Shown here: one piece after another, positions 1-8,273 of the stretch
Numbering within the stretch: position 1 is the first letter of the stretch
Layout: every line of letters begins with the position of its first letter
Assembly: GCF_000518865.1 (NCBI RefSeq)
Contig: NZ_JAEK01000012.1
Coordinates: 54,244 to 118,243, forward strand
DNA: 64,000 nucleotides
Direction of reading: 5' to 3'
From: Bacillus sp. J37
GTDB lineage: Bacteria; Bacillota; Bacilli; Bacillales; Bacillaceae
Program-made: the position numbers and the translations under genes
The notes under the pieces: generated by a model
What the model saw: only the letters and a program-made list of their open reading frames with translations
Told to the model about the DNA's origin: nothing
Database searches by the model: none

Positions 1-500
1 TATGGAAAACAATTGAAAAGGATTGGCAGCAGTGGATTAAGCCTTATGATTTAAATATTAATGAGCACCATATTCTGTGGATTGCTGATCATTTGAATGG
101 TGCATCCATTTCAGAGATTGCTAAATTCGGAGTGATGCATGTTTCTACTGCTTTCAACTTTTCAAAGAAGCTTGAGGAAAGAGGATATCTTGAGTTCTCG
201 AAAAAAGCTAATGACAAGCGAAACACGTATATTAAGTTAACAAAACAAGGCGAAGAAGTTCTTTCAAAACTGTTAGAAGACTTTAGTCCAGACAGGAACT
301 CTGTTTTAAAAGGGGCTTTACCACTTCAAAATTTATATGGTAAATTTCCTGAAATGATGGAAATGATGTGCATCATTCGTAATATTTATGGCGAAGACTT
401 TATGGAAATTTTTGAACAATCATTCCATAACATTGAAGATTCATTTAATAGTGAACAAGAAAAAGAGTCTAAGTCTGAACAGCTCATTTCTTCTCCTTAA
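1..500 (+). CDS. hpr: HTH-type transition-state regulator Hpr (ScoC), 5' end outside window
   Basis: MarR-fold winged-helix DNA-binding repressor of protease and sporulation genes. The reading frame is open from the first bases of the window (codons from base 3) and reads [12 protein letters not shown], then [20 protein letters not shown], the recognition-helix region of ScoC/Hpr, then KKLEERGYL for the wing. The N-terminal 30 or so residues are missing because the gene starts upstream, so the internal ATG at 93 is not the start. The C-terminal tail is acidic and variable, as is usual in this family. It converges on yhaI with only 13 bases between stop codons, the order found in B. subtilis. 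Identification rests on the strong match in the HTH core together with the synteny. Confidence 0.95.
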   Translation, partial: WKTIEKDWQQWIKPYDLNINEHHILWIADHLNGASISEIAKFGVMHVSTAFNFSKKLEERGYLEFSKKANDKRNTYIKLTKQGEEVLSKLLEDFSPDRNSVLKGALPLQNLYGKFPEMMEMMCIIRNIYGEDFMEIFEQSFHNIEDSFNSEQEKESKSEQLISSP

Positions 501-513
501 TGAAAAAAGAAGA

Positions 514-843
514 CTACATTAGGTCTACAAAATCATCCATTAAGGAGCTGTATAAGTTTTGTCTATGTAAAGCATGGATTGTTTCATATAAATCCAGCTT
601 CGGGTTTAATTGGCCGGCAAATCGCGTAAGGAGGTCTGTAAAGATCACTAATCCTTGCGCTTTTTGTTCTTCATGTAGTCTGGAAAGTTCTTCACAAATC
701 ATCAGTACTTCTTCAATTTCATCTTTACTTAATCCTTTCGACATCACTAAATGATAAAAAGGGAATTTTGCAGGCTCCACTATTTTTAATAATAATGATT
801 GGTAGTATTCCAATGTTTCCAATCTTTTTTCAATCGAATTCAT
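514..843 (-). CDS. yhaI: DUF1878 family protein YhaI
   Basis: A 109-residue, mostly helical soluble protein without signal peptide or membrane segment. Sequence and position (tail to tail with hpr) match the DUF1878 family represented by B. subtilis YhaI. No catalytic motif is visible and the function is unknown. The middle of the protein (GLSKDEIEEVLMICEEL) is the most family-like part. The ATG at 843 follows an AG-rich run (AGAGAGAGGG) suitable as ribosome site. Function cannot be inferred from context beyond a fixed association with hpr. Confidence 0.85.
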   Translation of the reverse strand: MNSIEKRLETLEYYQSLLLKIVEPAKFPFYHLVMSKGLSKDEIEEVLMICEELSRLHEEQKAQGLVIFTDLLTRFAGQLNPKLDLYETIHALHRQNLYSSLMDDFVDLM

Positions 844-1058
844 CCCTTACCCTCTCTCTTAACTCACATTGTTGTTCTTTATTGTATAGTATTCCTTACA
901 CGAAAGGAAGTTTTTCTCAAATTACATAGGTTGATATGATAAATTTCACATTTTTATTTTTAAATCGTTTACATCTAAAATTCCTTATTGATTTTTTCCT
1001 TTCACCATCGTACAGTATGTTAGTAATTAGTTTTGTATTATGTTTGGATGGTGAGACA

Positions 1059-1601
1059 ATGTACTGTTGGAAAACCATAAACCTTTCAAGGGATATTGGT
1101 CTACACAGAATTTTATTTATATCGATGATCACAATGATTCTTGTATTTATTTTAACCTACTTGCCTATTAACCTGCTATTCCCAAAGATTCATTTTGATG
1201 ATGGGCATTTCTTATTATTTATGTTTATTTTGGTCTGCATGATGCCAGTTCACAAATTACTACATGTTTTTCCGTTAATACTAACAGGATGTCGTGTTTC
1301 GCTTAATATTAAATTTTACCGAGTGTTCCCTACTTTCCAACTCAAAGCTTGTGAAGGAATAAAAAAGAAACGAATGATCATTTCCTTAATAACTCCGTTT
1401 CTTAGCTTCACCATTTTATTTGTGATTGGAGGCCTTTATTTTCCGGCCTATATCCATTATTTAAGTATAGCTTTTGCCTTCCATATTGGCATGTGTGTAC
1501 CGGATTTCTTATTACTAAGGCAACTATTATTCGCTCCAAAGGTTTGTACAATTGAGGAGTATGAGGATGGTTATGAGGTACTAGTCCAAAACAATAGATA
1601 A
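1059..1601 (+). CDS. DUF3267 family integral membrane protein
   Basis: About 180 residues with four hydrophobic segments. A motif HKLLHVFPL lies between the second and third segments, resembling the HExxH-like position of DUF3267 proteins but with the Glu replaced by Lys, so zinc-peptidase activity is doubtful. I chose the ATG at 1059 (MYCWKTINL) over an upstream ATG at 936 because GGATGGTGAG precedes it at normal spacing and the upstream 41 residues look like translated AT-rich spacer. A perfect hairpin with a T tract follows 1 base after the stop, so it is probably a single-gene unit. Substrate and role are unknown. Confidence 0.7.
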   Translation: MYCWKTINLSRDIGLHRILFISMITMILVFILTYLPINLLFPKIHFDDGHFLLFMFILVCMMPVHKLLHVFPLILTGCRVSLNIKFYRVFPTFQLKACEGIKKKRMIISLITPFLSFTILFVIGGLYFPAYIHYLSIAFAFHIGMCVPDFLLLRQLLFAPKVCTIEEYEDGYEVLVQNNR

Positions 1602-1602
1602 G

Positions 1603-1636
1603 AAAGTGGCAATTACGCTTGTCACTTTTTTACATT
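1603..1636 (+). terminator. Rho-independent terminator
   Basis: Ten-base-pair stem AAAGTGGCAA / TTGTCACTTT with one G-T pair and a six-base loop, followed by TTTTT. It sits directly after the DUF3267 gene. Confidence 0.85.
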
Positions 1637-1720
1637 TTTGTACAAATCAGATGTCAATGCTATCTTTTTCATAAATAGTTTGGTAATCTAATATGTATAA
1701 TGTGGGGAGGGGGATCTCTG

Positions 1721-1900
1721 GTGATCATTTTCTTTATCTTGTTTGCAGTCTTTATCTTGTTTTACATAAATAAGCTTACAAATACATTGTGTTTAGTTCG
1801 CGAGATTCCTGAAGACCGTCAAACAAAGGTTTTTAGAACAATCAATGTACTTATTACAATTCTGCTGATTTCTTCATATATTGAAGTTCTTTACACCTAA
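1721..1900 (+). CDS. Small membrane protein, unrecognised
   Basis: A GTG at 1721 follows GGGGAGGGGGA at about 8 bases, a better start than the ATG at 1700. The 59-residue product has two hydrophobic segments (residues about 1-17 and 40-57) joined by a short charged stretch (REIPEDRQTK), i.e. a hairpin membrane protein. It precedes a strong terminator at 1981. I recognise no family. It could be related to small Bacillus membrane proteins near hpr, but that is inference from position only. Confidence 0.6.
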   Translation: MIIFFILFAVFILFYINKLTNTLCLVREIPEDRQTKVFRTINVLITILLISSYIEVLYT

Positions 1901-1980
1901 GAAGCTTTATGTTGCCTCGAGTAAGTCATTTATTCATTGTACTGGTTGTTCTTCGGGGCCTTATTGCTTAAATACATAGA

Positions 1981-2013
1981 AAAGCTAACAGGAAAACCTG
2001 TTAGCTTTTTTTG
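1981..2013 (+). terminator. Rho-independent terminator
   Basis: Perfect 12-bp stem AAAGCTAACAGG / CCTGTTAGCTTT with an AAAA loop and a T tract on the + side. It ends the unit at 1721-1900 and lies between convergent genes. Confidence 0.9.
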
Positions 2014-2018
2014 TTATC

Positions 2019-2105
2019 TTATAACCACGCTGCACCAACGATGATTAATAAGATGAACAATACAACGATTAACGCAAAACCACCTGCATAAGCTCCTCCG
2101 CCCAT
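2019..2105 (-). CDS. YjcZ-family sporulation miniprotein, copy 1
   Basis: A 28-residue peptide: a Gly-rich start (MGGGAYAGG), then one hydrophobic helix ending in AAWL. The layout (short Gly/Ala/Tyr head, FALIVVLFILLIIVG core) is that of the YjcZ/SscA-like family of spore-assembly miniproteins. The ATG at 2105 has AGGGAGGTG at ideal spacing. A sigma-K-type promoter (2135-2162) lies 30 bases upstream, which independently supports mother-cell expression late in sporulation. The paralogue at 2194-2280 has the same core, so the two arose by tandem duplication. Too short for routine ORF calling. Confidence 0.85.
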   Translation of the reverse strand: MGGGAYAGGFALIVVLFILLIIVGAAWL

Positions 2106-2134
2106 AATGACACCTCCCTTTCTTCTTGTTACAA

Positions 2135-2162
2135 TATCCTATGATTTAACCTCTTTAATGGT
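2135..2162 (-). promoter_or_regulatory. Sigma-K-type promoter of YjcZ copy 1
   Basis: On the minus strand AC, 17 bases, then CATAGGATA, matching the sigma-K consensus AC-N(16-17)-CATANNNTA. It points to the 28-residue YjcZ gene. Confidence 0.65.
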
Positions 2163-2193
2163 ATAGGCATTTATCCCGTACTAATTGATTTAA

Positions 2194-2280
2194 TTAGTAT
2201 AGATAAGAAGCACCAATAATAATTAACAAAATGAAAAGCACCACAATCAAAGCAAAGTTACCTGTAAAAGCGTGACCCAT
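2194..2280 (-). CDS. YjcZ-family sporulation miniprotein, copy 2
   Basis: A 28-residue peptide starting MGHAFTGN and continuing with the same FALIVVLFILLIIIGA helix as the neighbouring copy, ending SYLY. The ATG at 2280 follows AAAGGAGG. The same -10 element CATAGGATA occurs upstream on the minus strand at 2310-2318, although a clear AC at the -35 distance is not seen. Family and position suggest a membrane-associated sporulation miniprotein; the exact function is unknown. Confidence 0.85.
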   Translation of the reverse strand: MGHAFTGNFALIVVLFILLIIIGASYLY

Positions 2281-2309
2281 ATCAATTACCTCCTTTATTT
2301 CTTTCAATA

Positions 2310-2318
2310 TATCCTATG
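2310..2318 (-). promoter_or_regulatory. Sigma-K-like -10 element of YjcZ copy 2
   Basis: CATAGGATA on the minus strand, identical to the -10 of copy 1. The -35 AC is not at the expected distance, so the assignment is weaker. Confidence 0.4.
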
Positions 2319-2546
2319 CAAATGAACCAATCATGACTGGACGATAGCCCAGTTCCAGGTATTTGTGTTTATATAAATGGAATATCCCTCTTCAATCCCC
2401 CTGTTTACAAGGGAATTTCATTCTTTTATTTTTCTCACCCAACCATTTGATAGCGTTTTCCCCGAAAAAACTTTTTGATCGTCACTCAATATGGTATAGT
2501 ATTTCTTGTACTATCAGAAAGATAAAATTTTATGGGTTGATAGTAT

Positions 2547-2604
2547 AAGAAATACTAAGGCTTTCGCCATTAGTGCTTGGCGATAAGCCAAGTTTTTCTA
2601 ATAT
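2547..2604. repeat. Imperfect palindrome upstream of prsA (copy 1 of a pair)
   Basis: Left arm AAGAAATACTAAGGCTTTCGCC and right arm, read in reverse complement, TAGAAAAACTTGGCTTATCGCC pair over about 22 bases. The inner part (CTTGGC/GCCAAG with a T run) could act as a terminator. A related copy lies just after prsA at 3587-3643. The rest of the 390-base gap before prsA (2319-2546 and 2605-2655) shows nothing I can name; prsA transcription must start within it. Confidence 0.6.
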
Positions 2605-2671
2605 AATCTGGCAATACATAGAAAAGCTGGATCCAGTAAAAATCTAATTTAACTAGGAGTTGTAGAAGAAG

Positions 2672-3529
2672 ATGAAAAAGTTTGCCATTGTACTAGCCAC
2701 AGCAACAAGCTTACTTGCATTAAGCGCATGTAACAACGCTGATTCAGAAGTTGTTGTTGAAACAAAAGCGGGAAATATCACAAAAGACGAATTTTATGAA
2801 GCAATGAAAGACCGTTTCGGTGGAGATGTTCTAACTGAGCTTGTTCACGAAAAGGTACTTAGCGATAAATATAAAGTAACAGATGATGAAGTACAAAAAG
2901 AATTTGATAATCTTAAAACACAATATGGTGCGCAATTTGAAAGTGTCATCCAAGCACAAGGTGAAGATGTTGTGAAACAAATGGTCAAAGTTGATTTATT
3001 AAGAAAGAAAGCTGCAGAAGCTGAAGTTGAAGTTACAGATGAGGATATCAAGGCTTACCATGAATCATTAGAAGGACAAATTAGAGCAAGCCATATCCTT
3101 GTTGAAGATGAAGCAACTGCTAAAGAAGTAAAAGAGAAACTTGATGCCGGAGAAAAGTTTGAAGACCTTGCAAAAGAACATTCAATAGACCCAGGTTCTG
3201 CCCAAAACGGCGGAGATCTCGGATGGTTTGGTGAAGGTGCGATGGTTAAGGAATTCCAGGATGCTGCCTTTAAGTTAAAAGAAGGGGAAGTAAGTGCTCC
3301 TGTAAAATCTGAATTCGGCTACCATATCATTAAGGTGACTGAAACTGTAAAACCGTTGGAAGAAATGAAAGAATCACTAACTGAAGAGGTTCGCAAACAA
3401 AAGGTTCAACAACCTGATACAATCCAAAGTGCTTTAGACAAAGCCCTTAAAGACTCAAATGTTGATGTGAAGGATGAAGATTTAAAAGATCTATTTAAAG
3501 CTGAAGAAGCTAAGGAAACTAAGGAATAA
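2672..3529 (+). CDS. prsA: Foldase PrsA, membrane-anchored peptidyl-prolyl isomerase
   Basis: Post-translocational folding factor for secreted proteins, acting at the membrane-wall interface. The signal peptide ends in the lipobox LSAC with the lipid-modified Cys at residue 20. The parvulin-type PpiC domain spans about residues 136-226 (IRASHILV ... NGGDLGWFGEGAMVKEF ... FGYHIIKV). The N-terminal chaperone half (30-130) and the acidic, Lys-rich tail are typical. Length (285) fits the family. The start is preceded by TAGGAGTTG. It stands alone between a palindromic repeat and a strong terminator, and next to yhaL as in B. subtilis. Confidence 0.97.
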   Translation: MKKFAIVLATATSLLALSACNNADSEVVVETKAGNITKDEFYEAMKDRFGGDVLTELVHEKVLSDKYKVTDDEVQKEFDNLKTQYGAQFESVIQAQGEDVVKQMVKVDLLRKKAAEAEVEVTDEDIKAYHESLEGQIRASHILVEDEATAKEVKEKLDAGEKFEDLAKEHSIDPGSAQNGGDLGWFGEGAMVKEFQDAAFKLKEGEVSAPVKSEFGYHIIKVTETVKPLEEMKESLTEEVRKQKVQQPDTIQSALDKALKDSNVDVKDEDLKDLFKAEEAKETKE

Positions 3530-3535
3530 GAATAA

Positions 3536-3572
3536 AAAATAAGGCTCTCGTTATTCGAGAGCCTTATTTTTA
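3536..3572 (+). terminator. Rho-independent terminator of prsA
   Basis: Thirteen-base-pair perfect stem AAATAAGGCTCTCG / CGAGAGCCTTATTT with a five-base loop and T run. Confidence 0.95.
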
Positions 3573-3586
3573 CTGTCAGAGAGTAT

Positions 3587-3643
3587 AAGTAAGAAAAACT
3601 ATGGGTTTCCCCATAAGGACTTGGCGACAAGCCAAACCTTTCT
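3587..3643. repeat. Imperfect palindrome downstream of prsA (copy 2 of a pair)
   Basis: GTAAGAAAAACTATGGGTTT on the left and, in reverse complement, TAGAAAGGTTTGGCTTGTCG on the right, around ATAAGGACTT. Same overall design and much of the sequence as the element at 2547-2604 (shared TTGGCGA-AAGCCAA core and TTTCTA end). Confidence 0.6.
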
Positions 3644-3644
3644 A

Positions 3645-3860
3645 TTAGCTTGCAGACTGATCATCTTGGAGTGGTTGTTGTTCGAGCATGGTCTTTTTCT
3701 TTTGGCGCTCCTGCTCGATTCGATCAAGATAGACTTGACCTTCTTTTTCAATGTAATCTTCGTCAATCATTTTATCCTGACGCGATGTTTTAAATGCCAT
3801 ATATCCACTGACGAGTATTCCTATCACACATAAATAAATCCACCAAGGCAACATGACCAT
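3645..3860 (-). CDS. yhaL: Sporulation protein YhaL family
   Basis: A 71-residue protein with one N-terminal membrane segment (PWWIYLCVIGILVSGYMAF) followed by a charged region (YIEKEGQVYLDRIEQERQKKK). This is the layout and wording of the YhaL family of sporulation proteins, and the gene lies between prsA and yhaM as in B. subtilis. AAAGGGGG lies 9 bases before the ATG. Its molecular role is not established. It is a predicted single-pass anchor with a cytoplasmic coiled tail. Confidence 0.85.
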   Translation of the reverse strand: MVMLPWWIYLCVIGILVSGYMAFKTSRQDKMIDEDYIEKEGQVYLDRIEQERQKKKTMLEQQPLQDDQSAS

Positions 3861-3963
3861 ATACTATTTCCCCCTTTAACTTGTACAAAAGACAAGCCTT
3901 TTTCTAGGAGCATATGATCACATTTCTTATATTATGCCTATTATTATTTACTAGCATATCCTA

Positions 3964-4908
3964 TTATTTATGAAATGAAGGTTTATAAAATGAACGATTA
4001 TCCAAAGCAAACACTCTTTCAGTATATTCACCTGGCTTCACTCGCTCAAGTGCACGATCCAACATGTTCATTTTTGCATCAAGATTGTCAATATAATGGA
4101 GAATTTCGGCTTCTTTGATCATTGGAGGCTTTGGACTTCCCCATTCTGCCTTTCCATGATGACTTAGTACTAAATGCTGAAGAACAACAATTTCTTCCCC
4201 TTCAATTTGTAAATGCTCTGCCGCTTTGGCAATTTCATTGACCATGATCGAAATATGACCTAATAAATTCCCTTCAACCGTGTAGGTTGTACTAATTGGC
4301 CCAGACAGTTCAATGACTTTCCCTAAATCATGAAGAATTACACCAGCATAAAGCAGATCAGTATCCAAACTTGGATATAAAGTAGAAATTGACTTGGCTA
4401 AATCAAGCATAGAGACAACATGGTACGCCAGTCCTGATACAAACTCATGATGGTTCTTCGTTGCAGCAGGATATTCCATAAAAGCTGAACCATGTTTCTT
4501 TAATAAATATCTTGTTACTCGTTGGATATTTGAATTTTTCATGTCAAATATATACTGAGTAATTTTTTCATTCATCACATCTTTAGCAATTGGTGCTGTC
4601 TCTAATAGATCTGATATTTCAATTTTTTCTTCATCATGTTTAGGACGGATTTTTCGGATTTTCAGTTGATTACGTCCCCGATAGTGATGAATATCGCCTA
4701 ATACTTTGACAATACTTTGAGGGCTGTACATGGCTTCATCTTCTTGTGAAGCGTCCCAAAGCTTTGCTTCGATTTCTCCTGACATATCTTGTAAGATTAA
4801 TGTTAAGAATGCTTTTCCATTACTTGCAATTCCTTTTGTTGAAGACTTAATTAATAAATGAACTTCTACTTGTTCCCCAATGTCATGATGCAATATTCCT
4901 TTTCCCAT
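3964..4908 (-). CDS. yhaM: 3'-5' exoribonuclease YhaM
   Basis: Mn-dependent 3'-5' exoribonuclease that trims mRNA ends. An OB-fold (residues about 1-90, [21 protein letters not shown]) is followed by an HD phosphohydrolase domain: [26 protein letters not shown] (the HD doublet), and [11 protein letters not shown] moved the start to the ATG at 4908 (MGKGILHHD) because GAGAGGAG lies 8 bases upstream and the resulting 314 residues equal the family length. It is followed by yhaO-yhaN in the same direction upstream, but separated from yhaN by a repeat-filled gap of about 370 bases. Confidence 0.95.
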   Translation of the reverse strand: MGKGILHHDIGEQVEVHLLIKSSTKGIASNGKAFLTLILQDMSGEIEAKLWDASQEDEAMYSPQSIVKVLGDIHHYRGRNQLKIRKIRPKHDEEKIEISDLLETAPIAKDVMNEKITQYIFDMKNSNIQRVTRYLLKKHGSAFMEYPAATKNHHEFVSGLAYHVVSMLDLAKSISTLYPSLDTDLLYAGVILHDLGKVIELSGPISTTYTVEGNLLGHISIMVNEIAKAAEHLQIEGEEIVVLQHLVLSHHGKAEWGSPKPPMIKEAEILHYIDNLDAKMNMLDRALERVKPGEYTERVFALDNRSFYKPSFHK

Positions 4909-5008
4909 CCTAAAAGCTCCTCTCAATGCTTCTTTATCTGTCAGTATTATTTATAATACTGATGTTTTCGCATACTTTGTTGTTTATTAACGCGGTTAAA
5001 TATGATAA

Positions 5009-5142
5009 TTAGTTCGTTCCATTGCGCTTCAGACACAAGACTCGCCGGGGAGGAAGCTTGAGCCTCTCAGCTTCGCTTGCGGGGTCTCAACCTTTTCTCG
5101 ACTTCCCACAGGAGTCAAGTGTCTTCTGCTCCATTCCACTAT
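5009..5142. repeat. MITE-like repeat A, copy 1
   Basis: GC-rich intergenic element: begins AGTTCGTTCCATTGCGC, contains GAGCCTCTCAGC and TTGCGGGGTCTCA, and ends ACAGGAGTCAAGTGTC then GCTCCATTCCACTAT. It shares its internal order with copies at 9674, 13323, 15630 and 49479. It fills most of the gap between yhaM and yhaN; I see no gene there. Confidence 0.75.
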
Positions 5143-5275
5143 GTTACTATAAATGAAAAAATAGTATTCAAGAGCTCACTCTTTGTGAAAAAAGTTACTA
5201 AAAAAGATCATTTGTATGGCTAGTATAGCATAATTCGGTTCTATCCTGTTTGAGGAAGTTTAGTACCTTTGTTAT

Positions 5276-8263
5276 TTAGCTATTAATCGTTTTAGAGAGA
5301 TTGACCATAAGCTCGGGCTGTGATGATTCGGCCAAGTGGTAATGACATGTAAAGAAAATGACTTGTTGGTCTTTTTTTAGCTCATGTAATAACTTTAACG
5401 TATTCGTTGTTCTGCGATGGTCGAAATGAACAAAACTATCATCAATCATGACAGGCAGTTGTAGTTGCGAATTAATGTTTTTGATAACCGCTAATCGAAT
5501 CGACAGGTACAGTTGCTCGGCAGTAGCTTGACTAAGCTCTTCTGCAAAAAACTTCACTCCATCCTGACGTTCCACAATAAACGATTGCTTTTCCATCGGT
5601 AAATATACCTTCAGATAGGAGTTTGAAGTAAGCAATTGAAAATAATACGTGATGGAAGTCAGCAATTCTGGCAGCTTTTCTTCTCTATGTCTATGAATTG
5701 TTTTCTGAAGGAGATCCTTTGCAAGCGCCCTGACAATCCATTTTTCTGCTTCATCTTTTACCATCGCTTTTTCATTTTCAAAGGCATGTCTCAACTTAGA
5801 ATATGTTCCACTTTGCTCCATTTCTTCGATCTTAAAACAAATACTTGAATACTCCTGTTGCAAGTGAGTTTCCTCTTTTTCCAGTTGTTCCATGTCATTT
5901 ACTATTTCTTGTATTCTCACATCAATTGTATCCATTTTCTCATTAGCCAGTGTCTCTAGGTCAATATCACTTTCCGTAGCCAGTTGCTTTTCAACCCATT
6001 GCAATTGTTTTTGTATTTCTTGACGCTCTTCTTGTACTTTTGCCAGTTTTCGAAATTCATCTTCATTTTCACACTTGCTACTACAGATTAAATCATTCTG
6101 CTGTTTCTTGATGAATACAATCTCTTCTGATAAAGAAGCTAGTTCTTCTGCAACCTCTTCTATTTTCTCAAATATTTTCTCCCGTTTTGCAGCTTTAGCT
6201 ATTTCCACACTACTTTGTTTACCTAATATATAGATAGATTCTTTCATTGAGGACCGCTCAATTTGGCATAATTCAGCTAATTTCCTTACTTCTTCCTCAA
6301 ACTTCAATTTCTCTTGGTGAAGTAATCTTGCTTCTGAACTATATTTATTCTTTTCTATGATGACACTTTGAAGGTGTTGTAATGCTTCAAAAGCTTCTAA
6401 AAGAACTTCAGACGATGCATTCGAATCAACTTGAATTTGGCTAGCAATTTCAGCAAGCTGTTCTTGTTTAAAAAATTGATCCTTTTCCCATTCCTCATAC
6501 TGTTTTAGCAGCCTCTCATAGACCCTTTCCTGTTGTTCAAGAGTATGCTTTTCATGATGTAGGGATTCTTTCATCATTTGATCTTTTTCTAATGAAGTCA
6601 TAATATCAGATAATTCTCTGCCTGATGATGATTCGCTTTGATGTGCATGATAAATACGTTGTTCTAAATTCTTTACCTTCGTCTCCAAATGCTCCACAAA
6701 TGTGTCTTTTTTCGCCTGCAAATTCTTGGTCTGGAAAAGGGTTCCCATACATGCAACGAAAAAAATTCCAAAGAATAGCCAATTTTGTTGAAGAAATCCC
6801 CAAACAGATCCGGCTAATAAAAGGAGGGAAAATAAGATAAAAAGAAGGGATTGTTGTTTCTTTTCTTCTTTATGTTCCTGCTTACGCTTTTTCAGCTCTG
6901 CTGATACCTGCTTATGTTCCTCCTTAAGTACCGGAAGGTTAGCATCCTTTCTTGAAGCTAGCTCTTGCTCTAAAGAAGACCTTTCTTCATTAGTCAAAAC
7001 TTCGTTCGTTAATTTCCCTATTTTCCATTCCGCTTCTTCTAGAGAGCTTTGCACCTGTTCAAACTGATCATCAAGCATTTGTTTTCTGTGTTTTAACTTT
7101 ACTTCATCCTCAACCAATCTCTTAAGTTTGTCCTTCATCATCATTGTCGCTTGAATAGTTAAGATGTCATCCTCCGTTAAATAAGGATACAATCTTTGCT
7201 TTAACACCTCATATTCATGTTGAAACTGATCAATTTTTTTCTCCACAACTTGCTTGTTCTTTCCTTTTTCTTCATATAATGACATCTGCTCACGAACATA
7301 TTCAATCTCGTTTTTATGAACAATAAATGCATCGTTTATATGAATCTCTGCTACTTCTTCCTCAAGTTGGGATTTCCGTGCTTGCAAAGCATGTAGCTGC
7401 ATATTCAGCGGCTGAAGTGTTACATGAAGATGGTCCAGCTTCTTAAGCCCAGCTTCAGGGAAATGTTCTGTTTCAGGCAATTGTTTTAACTGGTCAATGC
7501 ACCAATTTTTTTCTTTTACTAAAGGAAGAACTGTTTTTGCTTTTTCCAAATACCTATGCTGTAGCAGTCTATTCCGTTTTGTTTCAATAATGGAGGATAG
7601 TTGTGATTGAAGTGATGCTTTTTCATGTTGAAATTGCTCATAAAGATGATTATTCCGCTTTGCTTCCTGTAAATCTGCAGCCTGTTCTTTTAGCTTCACA
7701 AGTCCTTCATTTACAGTCGGTCTTTTTCCATTTGGTTTATATAGAAGGTCCATTTGCTTTGTTAATTGATCATCAATAGCAAAAAGTGCATCAGCCCCGT
7801 AGATACTTGAAAGAAACAGATATTTTCCGATTTGATTGGCATCAAGTTTTTGAATTTGCTGTAGACCATGGACATCAAAGGAAAATATGGAGCGATATGT
7901 TTCCTTATCCACCCCACCTAAAAGTGTTTGTAAAAACTCTTCATTCTCTATTGTTCCATCTTCATATTCAATCCTAACTTCACCGCCAAACTTACCTGGC
8001 AATCGTTCAATTTTCATACGTTGTCCACTTTCTAAACGAACGAGTATACAGCCGCCATAGCTTGTAGCTCTTTTTGGTTCATAACGGTTTTCCGATTGCT
8101 GCTTTGTTGGGAACCCAAACAGGATGCTATGTATGAATGACATAATTGTTGATTTACCTGCCTCATTTTCTCCATAAATAACGGAAAAGTTGGCCTGTCC
8201 GAGCATAATATGTTCATTTTCAAATTTTCCATATCCATAGATTTGCAGTTCTTCTATTTTCAA
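5276..8263 (-). CDS. yhaN: SbcC-like AAA ATPase YhaN
   Basis: Large coiled-coil ATPase of the SbcC/Rad50 class, predicted partner of the nuclease YhaO. Walker A is near the N-terminus (YGENEAGKSTI). Long heptad-rich arms follow, interrupted mid-protein by a hydrophobic stretch (LLFILFSLLLLAGSVWGFL plus a second one), a membrane-hairpin-like feature characteristic of YhaN. The C-terminal Walker B region reads LPVMIDDSFVHFD, preceded by LSQATAEQLYLSIRLAV as signature. I chose the TTG at 8263 (LKIEELQIYGYGKFE): AGGTGA sits 5 bases upstream and overlaps the yhaO stop, giving 995 residues and a 10-base gap. An upstream ATG at 8305 would overlap yhaO by 32 bases. Confidence 0.9.
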   Translation of the reverse strand: MKIEELQIYGYGKFENEHIMLGQANFSVIYGENEAGKSTIMSFIHSILFGFPTKQQSENRYEPKRATSYGGCILVRLESGQRMKIERLPGKFGGEVRIEYEDGTIENEEFLQTLLGGVDKETYRSIFSFDVHGLQQIQKLDANQIGKYLFLSSIYGADALFAIDDQLTKQMDLLYKPNGKRPTVNEGLVKLKEQAADLQEAKRNNHLYEQFQHEKASLQSQLSSIIETKRNRLLQHRYLEKAKTVLPLVKEKNWCIDQLKQLPETEHFPEAGLKKLDHLHVTLQPLNMQLHALQARKSQLEEEVAEIHINDAFIVHKNEIEYVREQMSLYEEKGKNKQVVEKKIDQFQHEYEVLKQRLYPYLTEDDILTIQATMMMKDKLKRLVEDEVKLKHRKQMLDDQFEQVQSSLEEAEWKIGKLTNEVLTNEERSSLEQELASRKDANLPVLKEEHKQVSAELKKRKQEHKEEKKQQSLLFILFSLLLLAGSVWGFLQQNWLFFGIFFVACMGTLFQTKNLQAKKDTFVEHLETKVKNLEQRIYHAHQSESSSGRELSDIMTSLEKDQMMKESLHHEKHTLEQQERVYERLLKQYEEWEKDQFFKQEQLAEIASQIQVDSNASSEVLLEAFEALQHLQSVIIEKNKYSSEARLLHQEKLKFEEEVRKLAELCQIERSSMKESIYILGKQSSVEIAKAAKREKIFEKIEEVAEELASLSEEIVFIKKQQNDLICSSKCENEDEFRKLAKVQEERQEIQKQLQWVEKQLATESDIDLETLANEKMDTIDVRIQEIVNDMEQLEKEETHLQQEYSSICFKIEEMEQSGTYSKLRHAFENEKAMVKDEAEKWIVRALAKDLLQKTIHRHREEKLPELLTSITYYFQLLTSNSYLKVYLPMEKQSFIVERQDGVKFFAEELSQATAEQLYLSIRLAVIKNINSQLQLPVMIDDSFVHFDHRRTTNTLKLLHELKKDQQVIFFTCHYHLAESSQPELMVNLSKTINS

Positions 8264-8273
8264 TCTTTTCACC

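Noticed and set aside
500..754. 84-codon plus-strand frame after hpr
   Set aside because: Antisense shadow of yhaI.
2363..2548. 61-codon frame upstream of prsA
   Set aside because: No ribosome site, and it overlaps the palindromic repeat.
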